Assembly (NCBI GenBank): GCA_037127315.1
Contig: JBBBDQ010001122.1
Span: 6,507,501 to 6,571,500, forward strand
DNA from: Ascarosepion bandense
Taxonomy: Eukaryota > Mollusca > Cephalopoda > Sepiida > Sepiidae
Length of the DNA: 64,000 nucleotides
Reading direction: 5' to 3'
A program made the translations under genes and the position numbers. The notes under the pieces are model-generated. The model did no database searches and had not been told where the DNA came from. It worked only from the letters and a program-made list of their open reading frames with translations. Position 1 is the stretch's first letter; the number at the start of each line of letters is the position of its first letter. Of the stretch, positions 56,282-64,000 are shown piece after piece.

Positions 56282-57020
56282 TAAATTAACATAAAAAATT
56301 ATTTTAAAAATAGGAAGGATCCATAATTTTTATTAAAGTTTTTAATTTTCTATGAGTAAATATAATCATCGCTTCAGAAATTTTTAAACTAACCCTAACA
56401 GCTCTTTGAAGTATTTTAAAAATATATTGAAAAGTTATAAATTATTATAATAAAAAAAATGAAAACAATTCTTTTAAAATTTCATTATTAATCGAAAAAA
56501 TTTTGTTTTCAAACTATAATGTTTTTAATTTATATTTTTTTATTCAAGCAATTAAAAGCTTATCAAATTGAATAATGTTATAGTTTTATTGCTTTTTGTA
56601 TTTTTGGAGTAGATTTTCGGAAATAAAGGAAAATTTTTTTTTCAAAAAGTAATAGATTTACATTCCCCAATGAGTCCTGTGATTAACTATTAAAACCATT
56701 TATCGCAACAAGATTTAATTTCTTAAAATTTCATGAATTTACGTGGAAGTGGGTAACAGATGTAAAAAAAATATATTTGTACAAACATTTGGTGAAAATT
56801 TAAAAATTAATTTAATTCATTTTTGAATAAGTACGTTTTCCATTGTAAACTCGTAGCGTTTTGGTTACCCGCTAACCAATATCAAAACAAGATTTTTTAC
56901 CAAATTTCGAACGTGTTAGAAGGGATTAAAAATTTAAAAAATGATTAAAAAATACTTCGATCTTTCATCTTAATAATATTTGTTTCGACATCAAAATGTA
57001 CACTTTTGTAGTAAAATTTA
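55144..57020. other. AT-rich interval with microsatellites, no gene recognised
   Basis: It contains (TCTA)n at 55447-55482 with (TG)n to 55518, (TA)n at 55876-55906 and (AC)n at 56212-56278. The remainder is very AT-rich and without motif-bearing frames. Confidence 0.5.
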
Positions 57021-57024
57021 ATTT

Positions 57025-57132
57025 GTACATGTTCTAAACTATAATTTATAATAAATATTCATATATCTATTTCTCTATCTTTCACTGATTGAAATTAATG
57101 TTTTGAACGTTGCTAATTTTCTTCGTTCTTTA

Positions 57133-57180
<48 letters not shown>

Positions 57181-57420
57181 ATTATATTTTAGAACATGTA
57201 CATAACTTCTCTATATATAATCGCTACGAAGGCGCGTCCGTTTCTGCCTCGGAGTACCAATGCTTCGTCAGGCGATGTGGTCTATGTACATGTTTATGTA
57301 CATGTTCTAAAATATAATTTATAATAAATATTCACAGCTCTATATAGAAAATTATATATCGAGCACTGTTTTAAATTAATGTTTTGGATGGGGAAAGAAT
57401 TCTTCGTTCTGTATTCACTA
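57025..57420. repeat. Inverted and direct copies of a short repeat around (TA)n with hammerhead-like core
   Basis: ACATGTTCTAAA(C/A)TATAA then TTTATAATAAATATTCA occurs at about 57029 and 57306, and in complement at about 57172-57205. The minus strand of 57225-57285 contains CUGACGA, a GCAUUGG/CCGAGGC stem II with one mismatch, and GAAAC, which is a hammerhead-like core; stem III is unclear. TTCTTCGTTCTxTATTCA recurs at 57120 and 57398. Confidence 0.55.
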
Positions 57421-57474
<54 letters not shown>

Positions 57475-57507
57475 TAATGGTTGTTACAATGTTTTTAAAT
57501 TCATAGT

Positions 57508-57576
57508 ATCACTACACAAAAAATTTCTCATGTTTCGAAGCCAGCCCATTATGTTTTGGCTTCATCCTCAGGTGAT
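57508..57576 (-). ncRNA. Hammerhead ribozyme in Penelope terminal repeat
   Basis: On the minus strand, stem I is AUCAC (57576-57572)/GUGAU (57512-57508), then CUGAGGA, a bulged U, stem II GAAGCCA closing on UGGCUUC, GAAA, and stem III ACA/UGU with A before the cleavage site. All core bases match, as in the copy at 58781. Confidence 0.78.
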
Positions 57577-57787
57577 TTTTTTTAGAAATGAGAATTATCT
57601 AGTTGAAAAGACCGTTTATTTGTGTTGGATTTGTTATTTTGGGGTGTTAGAGGGGTTGGTCTGTATTTTTAGTTCCGTTGACCTTTTTACTGGTCTTAGG
57701 GTCAAGTGTTTGTTTTTGGCAGAGTTCATGATAGGTTAATCTATTAATCTTGAAAGGGATGTTTGGTTTCGGTATAAGTTGTTTTTA

Positions 57788-58031
57788 AATACCGAAACCA
57801 AACATCCACATACTTTTGGAAGCTAAAGGATTCAAAACAGAAACCCAAAGTAAAATGGAAAATCCTAGAAAAAACTAGAACTTGCAACTCACTTAATGAC
57901 ATCTGCCCTTTATGTCTAAGTGAAAAACTACACATTCTCCAGTACCCTAACAGCAACGATTTACTAAACCGTAGAGACGAATTAGCAGTAATATGCAAAC
58001 ATCGCAAATATTTCTCGCTAAAATTTAAGTA
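57788..58031 (+). pseudogene. C-terminal end of Penelope GIY-YIG endonuclease
   Basis: The plus frame reads YFWKLKDSKQKPKVKWKILE and KTRTCNSLNDICPLCLSEKL, then NRRDELAVICKHRKYFSLKF and stop. This is the usual end of Penelope proteins: LWxLK, a Cys pair (CPLCL), EKL, RxEL and CxHR. It complements the fragment at 32677-33132. Confidence 0.82.
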
Positions 58032-58780
58032 AACAAAAAAAAAACCCAACCAGAAACCCCCCCCAAAAGAAAACAAACCCTATACAATACCAACAAAAAA
58101 TAATGCAACAGAATAGTAGATAAATAAATAAAAAAATATATTTTATATTTATAAAATATGTTGTATAAAGGATAGATTTCATAAAAGAAATATATTTCTT
58201 AAATATTATGAAATGTTATATTTTATAATATTAGAAAATAGCTTATTTTTATGGAATATTATAAAATATTTTTATGAAAGATATATTTTGTAAAGAATAT
58301 TTTTTATAAAAAACAACAAAAAAAAAATAAAAAAACAGCAAAAAGCACACACCCCAATACAAAATAACATACATTAAATTAAGGAGAAACCAACCCCAAA
58401 ACAAAACAACACCTACCAACCCCTATACTTTTTTATGAAAGATATATTTTGTAAAAGGTATATTTTATAAAAAACAAAAAAACAAAAAAAAAAAAACGAG
58501 AAAAAGCACACACCCCAATACAAAATAACATACATTAAATTAAGGAGAAACCAACCCCAAAACAAAACAACACCTACCAACCCCTAAACCAAACAAGCTA
58601 GGCGCCAGCACCACCAGCCCTTTCAAGATTAATAGATTAACCTATCATGAACTCTGCCAAAAACAAAAAAAGGTCAACGGAACTCAAAATACAGACCAAC
58701 CCCTCTAAAACCCCAAAATAACAAATCCAACACAAATAAACGGTCTTTTCAACTAGATAATTCCCATTTCTAAAAAAAAA

Positions 58781-58857
58781 ATCACCTGAGGATGAAGCCA
58801 AAGCATAATGGCATAATGGGCTGGCTTCGAAACATGAGAAATTTTTTGTGTAGTGAT
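58781..58857 (+). ncRNA. Hammerhead ribozyme in Penelope terminal repeat (best copy)
   Basis: Stem I is AUCAC (58781-58785)/GUGAU (58853-58857). CUGAGGA is at 58786-58792 and one bulged U follows. Stem II pairs GAAGCCA (58794-58800) with UGGCUUC (58822-58828), and GAAA is at 58829-58832. Stem III pairs ACA (58832-58834) with UGU (58849-58851), and A58852 precedes the predicted cut. Hammerheads are an established feature of Penelope terminal repeats, so position and host element agree with the fold. Confidence 0.82.
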
Positions 58858-58985
58858 ACTATGAATTTAAAAACATTGTAAGAACCATTACAGTATAACG
58901 CTCTACATTTGTATCGAGCACTCTTTATAAAAGTAAATGCATGAACAAAAAGGTAAATAAACGAACGAGTTCAACAACTTAGTTA

Positions 58986-59791
58986 CAATATATATATTCT
59001 CTTCTCTCACTCTTTTACTTAATTTCTAATCCGTGTTTACCCGATATCCTTCTCTCTTTCTCTCTCGCCACGACGAAAACAAGTTCTTGAAGTACGGTGT
59101 GAAACAAACTGTTGAAACACTAACATGCGAACGTTCTCTAACTCGTCAAAATGAAAAAAAAAAAAAAAAAAACGGATTGCAGACGGACATGGGGAGAGAC
59201 AACGAATAAAACTGACAGACGTGGATGGCAATAGAAAAGCCCGGCTTTGTGGTCACGTGTCACTGCTCTTAGTTTACTCTTCGCCAAACATCAGCTTGTA
59301 AAGACAGACGGGCGGCCATTGTCCGGTCACGTGACCTTCCTAACATTGCACAATCATTCGTTTTCATCACCGTGTTTTTTTTTTGTTTTTTAATATTTCA
59401 TCTCTCTTTCTTGCAGCGTTTAAATGTTTAGATACTTTTCACTTTATTTACGTATTTACTTATCAACTATGTCATTTTAAGTGTGATATTTTCTTTTTCG
59501 TATTTCAATTTACAAAAAACAAAACAAAACAAAAAAAACCAAAAAAATATTATAAAAAGTAATTTTTAACAGCAATGCCCCTTTGATGATTGTTGACATA
59601 AAAATTGCTGTCTCTGACCGCTCTTCCTCAGTCAATGGGACGGCTTCGGGAGAATAAACAACTCTTATCAAGTTTCTCAACTCCAATGTCAATTACTTGA
59701 GACGTAACTCATCCAGATGACACTTACGAAACACGTGCCTCGTTAATAGAGACGCGAAAATGACACACAGACATGTATTTATGGATGTATA
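58986..59791. other. Interval with possible promoter elements; no gene assigned
   Basis: It is less repeat-rich than its neighbours. Minus frames at 59231-59037 and 59692-59510 have no recognisable domain, although the latter begins MTLELRNLIRVVYSPEAVPL and looks less random than most. Confidence 0.35.
59252..59335. promoter_or_regulatory. Pair of CACGTG E-boxes, one a perfect GTCACGTGAC
   Basis: GTCACGTGTC is at 59252-59261 and GTCACGTGAC at 59326-59335, the latter inside the 12-bp palindrome GGTCACGTGACC. GTCACGTGAC is the consensus bound by MiT/TFE and USF bHLH-zip factors (CLEAR element). Two within 85 bp in a comparatively GC-rich stretch suggest a promoter, but no transcript can be assigned to either side. 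Confidence 0.35.
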
Positions 59792-60095
59792 TATGTGCTC
59801 TAATGGATATAAGTCCGGAATGAGAAATCGGAGAGCCGAGTTCGAATCCCATTCGAATTTGTTTCATTCATTTACGAACAAATGCTCTTGGGAAGATATT
59901 AATCCTCTCTTCTCCCTCCAGCTATGGGTTGAATAGGAAGACAGATTGGGTTCTAAAGCCTTAGTTGGCAACTGATCTACCACAGAAAGTAATGGAAACC
60001 TACTGCAGGAAAATCTTCTGCCTAGTCAGTCATGTCTCGAAAGACATGATCATCCAAGCGTGTATCACCTATGGCAATTAACTGACTGACTGATA
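59792..60095 (+). mobile_element. tRNA-derived SINE, family A, near full length
   Basis: The head includes GAGCCGAGTTCGAATCCC (B box). The body has TGCTCTTGGGAAGATATTAA and AGCTATGGGTTGAATAGGAA, and the 3' end AATTAACTGACTGACTGATA. Confidence 0.82.
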
Positions 60096-60454
60096 TAAGT
60101 ATTGTATAATCTGCCGCTTGTATTCGAATATCTATGTCTGCTAGGTTTGCAGAAGCCTGCTCAACTACATTCTCACGGAGCCAACCTGTTCTTTATTTTA
60201 AAACTATGCTGAGCGAACCTTAGTAACATTTTCTGGAAGAGAACGTATAATCTGGCGTGATCACCAATATAAAAAAGGCTATTACATGCAAACCCTTTGT
60301 CGGGATGATTTGTGACTTCGGGTTAGCACAGCCATCGACGGCTTCTGGAATAGTCTCATTTATCTAATTTCGCATTAGAGAGTGGTGGTGGGGGAAGTAG
60401 GTGATGCTAAGAAGAAGAGAAAGTAAAGGTCGAAACGTTCATGGAGAGCAAGGA

Positions 60455-60502
<48 letters not shown>

Positions 60503-60769
60503 GAAAACAGTGTGAGTGAAAGAGAAAAATGAGTGAGAGTGGATAAGGGAGAGGTAGAGAAGAGAGAGGGAGAGAAAAAATAAAATATGAGGGAGAAGAA
60601 AAGAAAGCCGATGGAGTGAGTGTGTGTGTGAGGAAAAAGAAAGAGAGGGAAAAAAAGAATCCAGAAAGGATCTGATCTGGTGTTGCCCCTTTTTCTCATT
60701 TTCTAGCCCCTTCCCCCACAGAGTTCAAAAGCTTTAACATGGACTTGTGGGTGATGAATTGTTTTCCAC
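60096..60769. other. Spacer with (GA)n-rich purine tract
   Basis: GA repeats occupy 60457-60497 within a purine-rich stretch extending to about 60670. No gene is recognised. Confidence 0.5.
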
Positions 60770-61080
60770 CCCACGATTCCTTATCCACTGATACCCTCTC
60801 GCTACTCTATCGCAATTTTCGTGGCATGTGGTCAAGTGAACTGCTTTCCTTAGGTCCACTAGTTCAGACCGCCACAGTCAGAAATCGCCAGGTCACCTAC
60901 ACTGAACTGACTTATCTCTTCATAATCCATTGGTAAAGAGGAAGTGCCACTCAGACAGAACTGTCACGTTGTGGAACAGAATCCCGAGAAGATGCTTCTC
61001 CGACTCATACAATCTTAATCTCTTCAAGTCTAGGGTCAGCCGTTATCTATCTTACATATCCTCATCCTAATATGCACATT
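60770..61080 (+). mobile_element. LINE 3' coding fragment
   Basis: The plus strand reads LSTDTLSLLYRNFRGMWSSE then LLSL, followed by a frameshift and VTLWNRIPRRCFSDSYNLNL then FKSRVSRYLS and stop, homologous to the LINE C-terminus at 21.5 kb. Confidence 0.75.
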
Positions 61081-61435
61081 TTACTCACCCACTGTACGCC
61101 TTTACAACATACACTTTTAGAAGCCCTTTACCTGAAGTGGCTTTGTGTTAGTGGTAGTAAGAACTAATGGAATGACTCTCCAGAGTTCGTGGTATTTACT
61201 TTTTAGCAGTGCTCGTACGTACTATAGTAATAATTAATGAGGTGCGTTATAAAGCACCGAAACACGACAGATCTTGTATAACGAAAAAATGTTTTTATTA
61301 TAATCTCCAATAATAAGAAAATTACTATATATATATAATGAACACTAAGGTCAACATCGAATGACGCTGTCGCCGCTCGGTGCTGAATTCAATATCCACT
61401 TTGAAATTGATGTTGAGCATTTTTACCTATAAATA
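61081..61435. other. Spacer, nothing recognised
   Basis: It contains a short (TA)n at 61326-61338 and no frame with a recognisable motif. Confidence 0.4.
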
Positions 61436-61735
61436 TCAGTCATTTAAGTGCCATATGTGATACACTCTTAGGCGATCATGTCTCGAAAGTGACATAATTG
61501 ATTGGGAAAAAGATTTTCCCACAGTAAATTGCCATTACTTTTTGCGGTAGGCTGGTTGTCAGTCAAGGTTGTAGAACCCGATCTGTTCTTCTATTTAACC
61601 CATAGCTGGAGGAAGAAGCGACAAAATAGTACCTTTCCCAAGGATATTTGCGTGTAAGGTATTTGCAACCAATTCGACTGGAATTCGAACTCGGTTCTGC
61701 GATTATCGTGCCGATATCTGCTGCACCACAACCTA
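61436..61735 (-). mobile_element. tRNA-derived SINE, family A, diverged
   Basis: CAGTCATTTAAGTGCCATAT, TGATACACTCTTAGGCGATC and CTGGAATTCGAACTCGG mark the 3' end and B box in complement. Confidence 0.75.
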
Positions 61736-61809
61736 CGTCCCATAAATATAGCTTACGTTAAAACTATATTTTTCTCGTAACCACACGCTAAAAGTCTGAC
61801 TCCTTCTAC

Positions 61810-61948
61810 CGAGCGCCTATAGCTCAGAGGTAGAATCGCCGACTGACGCTTAGTCGGTTGGGTTTCAATCCTGGGTAAAAAGCAATTGGATGTCTAACCG
61901 TACTGAGGAGCTGTGATGCAGCGAATCAGATCTGTCTGTGGATGACTA
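61810..61948 (+). mobile_element. tRNA-derived SINE, family B
   Basis: CTATAGCTCAGAGGTAGAAT is a near-consensus A box and GGTTGGGTTTCAATCC a B box, spaced as in a tRNA. The acceptor stem is not closed. The 3' end GATCTGTCTGTGGATGACTA runs into (TA)n. Confidence 0.7.
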
Positions 61949-62039
61949 TATATATATATATATAAAGAGAAAGAGAGTTATGGATACAGGGAGTAGAGAG
62001 TGATATTTTATTATCGTATCCGGAAAGAGTGTTTTTTTG

Positions 62040-62225
62040 TATTTTTTTTTTAATCGTATCACCCCGAGCAAGGCGGTAACGCCACTGATGTGCAGGGAGC
62101 TACGTAAGAGGGAAAAGATTGGAAAAGAAAAAGAAAAAGCCGGAAACCACATGCTAAACAGGGAATAAGGGATGAGCCTCTTAACCTGTTCAATAGACAT
62201 GGGTGGAGTGTGAAACGGGCGATAG
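62040..62225 (-). mobile_element. LINE 3' end
   Basis: It is near-identical to 26076-26245. The complement ends GCCTTGCTCGGGGTGATACG ATTAAAAAA. Confidence 0.75.
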
Positions 62226-62280
62226 ATAGATCTATCTACTCCAATTATTATAAAGTTGCAATTTTGTGCTTATTTTAAAA

Positions 62281-62370
62281 CTAGTAGTCCGGGGTTGCTC
62301 GGGTGTAATGAAAGCTTTAAAACTAATCAATGGTCCTGGAGCTCAGACTCAGCCTAAAGAATATACGAAA
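62281..62370 (-). mobile_element. Helitron 3'-end fragment H5
   Basis: CTAG at 62281-62284 (with T next on the minus strand), a hairpin CCCGAGCAACCCCGG and GTCTGAGCTCCAGGACCATT match the last about 90 bp of H2. The 5' part is missing. Confidence 0.7.
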
Positions 62371-62418
62371 TAATAAATTAATTGCGACAATTTACCAATC
62401 GCACCTAGTATATATATA

Positions 62419-62806
62419 CTAGCAGTATAGCCCGGCGTTACTCGGGTGTAATGAAAGCTTTAAAACTAATCCATAGTCCTGGAGCTCTGACTCTTTGGAC
62501 GTTGGCACGAAAAGAGTAAAAATCAATAGTTGTTTCCAGTTAAAGCGAAACCGTAGACTGAAAGAAAAATGAATGGATGTAAATCAAATTTTGATTTCCT
62601 GGTATCGATATCAAATAAGTTTTTTTCGCCGTAAACTGAATTTTGAAGGCTAAATAAGTCCTCTGAGTAAATGGTATCATGGCCGAGACTAAGAACTACA
62701 ATTATACCTACTTAGAGCCAAACCCGAAGCAAAAACTAAAATAAAAGGGCTGAAAAAAAAAAAACAGACATACAGGCAGATAAACAGACACACACAAACA
62801 TCTTGC

Positions 62807-62857
<51 letters not shown>

Positions 62858-63345
62858 TTTATATTTTAACACCCTGTAACCCCACGACTACCAGCTTTGT
62901 CCTTTTCCACTTTGTGACCGTTGTTAACCAAAAACCCCTCTACAATCTAACTCAGGGCCTTCGCCATTTGGAAAAACAATGTCGCTGACGTGATGCAGAG
63001 TCTCTATTAGAGATCCTATGTCGAAATGTACATTCGACACCTTTGAATTTTGAAAATTTTCTCTAGTTTATATATATATATATTATCGATTATCTGCACT
63101 ATTGTAAGAACTGCAACCTTGAAACTTCTGAATATCGTTTCTCATATCTTTGTCTATGAGTGTATCAAATTTGATTAAAATCGGACCACTCCTTCTATAA
63201 CCCTATTTTTTCTATTATCGAGTTTCGATATTTATCGGGAGTACCTCGACACAAAATCTAGCCAAGAACACTCGCAGACGCTTATAGTACAACTGTGTAA
63301 ATTTTCAAGAAAATCGGTTCAGCCGTTTCGGAGTCTATAGGTAAC

Positions 63346-63390
<45 letters not shown>

Positions 63391-63438
63391 GACAGACAGA
63401 CAAAGCAGACAAAGTTCCATTTATAAAATAAGTTTGGA
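62419..63438 (-). mobile_element. Helitron H3, 1020 bp, with an internal segment not found in its relatives
   Basis: The minus-strand 5' end TCCAAACTTATTTTATAAAT follows an A (63438). The 3' end CTAG is at 62422-62419, after the hairpin CCCGAGTAACGCCGGG and before a T. The outer parts match H1. Between about 62855 and 63068, flanked by TA tracts, is about 210 bp with no match in H1 or H2 (contains CACCCTGTAACCCCACGACT and GAAAAACAATGTCGCTGACG). Confidence 0.8.
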
Positions 63439-63572
63439 TTTTAAATTCATCCATTGTTGATCAAACACAAATATGCCTGAAAAGGCATCCGTAATGGAGA
63501 TTTGCACGCACTCCTGACAGTCGGGTGTGCTTGGAAACGATTAACCGGCTACTATATATATATATATATGTA

Positions 63573-63961
63573 CTAGCAGTATAGCCCGGAGTTGCTCGGG
63601 TGTAATGAAAGCTTTAAAACTAATCCATGGTCCTGGAGTTCAGACTCTTTGGACGTTGGCACGAAAGAGTAAAAATCAATAGTTGTTTCCAGTTAAAGCG
63701 AAACCGTAGACTGAAAGAAAAATGAATGGATGTAAATCAAATTTTGCTTTCCTGGTATCGATATCAAATAAGTTTTTTTCGTCGTAAACTGAATTTTGAA
63801 GGCTAAATAAGTCCTCTGAGTAAATGGTATCATGGCCGAGACTAAGAACTACAATTATACCTACTTAGAGCCAAACCCGAAGCAAAAACTAAAATAAAAG
63901 GGCTGAAAAAAAAAAAAAACAGACATACAGGCAGATAAACAGACACACACAAACATCTTGC

Positions 63962-64000
<39 letters not shown>
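63573..64000 (-). mobile_element. Helitron H4, 3' part, running off the window
   Basis: CTAG at 63576-63573 on the minus strand before a T, the hairpin CCCGAGCAACTCCGGG and the H1-type internal block (AGGACTTATTTAGCCTTCAA in complement) are present. The 5' end lies beyond 64000. Confidence 0.8.

Larger units (their letters stand above)
57470..58985. mobile_element. Penelope-like 3' ends, head-to-head inverted pair
   Basis: 57475-57760 is the minus-sense 3' end. From 57785 the plus-sense element runs through the end of the GIY-YIG coding region, a long AT-rich 3' UTR (with the duplicated block also seen at 31.9-32.3 kb) and the 3' terminal repeat to ACGAACGAGTTCAACAACTT AGTTACAA at 58985. (TA)n lies at both borders. 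The two 3' ends form about 280-bp inverted arms. Confidence 0.8.

Noticed and set aside
57744..58076. Minus frame of 110 codons
   Set aside because: It is antisense to the Penelope endonuclease C-terminus, which is clear on the plus strand.
61810..61890. tRNA gene
   Set aside because: A and B boxes are present, but the acceptor and anticodon arms do not fold properly and the same unit with a SINE tail recurs at 7572-7735.

Overview
This is a window of an AT-rich, intron-containing animal nuclear genome packed with repeats. The one recognisable host gene is a PRDM13-type PR-domain/zinc-finger transcription factor. It lies on the minus strand as three coding exons (29150-28638, 19472-19229, 18557-17275) whose splice sites and phases join into a 679-residue frame. 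The mobile elements are Jockey-like LINEs, Penelope-like elements with GIY-YIG endonucleases, tRNA- and 5S-headed SINEs, small Helitrons and mariner/Tc1 relics, with very many (TA)n microsatellites. They point to an invertebrate, plausibly a mollusc or other lophotrochozoan; the species cannot be fixed from sequence alone.

Layout. 1-9.9 kb: a decayed LINE, a hairpin-forming inverted duplication, SINEs, two TA-flanked DNA transposons and a short Helitron. 9.9-17 kb: an intact but unrecognised 95-codon ORF, a mariner relic, a well-formed hammerhead ribozyme, and a run of (TA)n-associated palindromes and Penelope terminal repeats. 17.3-29.2 kb: PRDM13, whose 9.2-kb first intron holds a mariner relic, a LINE, a Penelope endonuclease fragment, SINEs and further hammerhead motifs. 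29.3-33.8 kb: simple repeats, another mariner relic and a 5'-truncated Penelope element with RT and endonuclease remnants. 33.8-52.3 kb: an 18.4-kb satellite of about 230 copies of an 80-bp monomer. 52.3-64 kb: LINE pieces, SINEs, a head-to-head pair of Penelope 3' ends with well-formed hammerheads, and a cluster of small Helitrons.

Two things stand out. First, the 80-bp satellite is a piece of a LINE coding region: on the minus strand the monomer matches the segment encoding the C-terminal part of the reverse-transcriptase protein, bounded in an intact LINE copy by two TCACT microhomologies about 81 bp apart. One array edge still runs into the parent LINE. The array carries recent higher-order duplications (1600 bp = 20 monomers; 560 bp = 7 monomers). 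Second, hammerhead-ribozyme motifs recur in Penelope terminal repeats, in a tRNA-headed SINE-like family, and as single hairpins beside (TA)n tracts. Several have all conserved core bases and matching stems.

All alignments, fold pairings and identities were made by eye; no database search or folding program was run.
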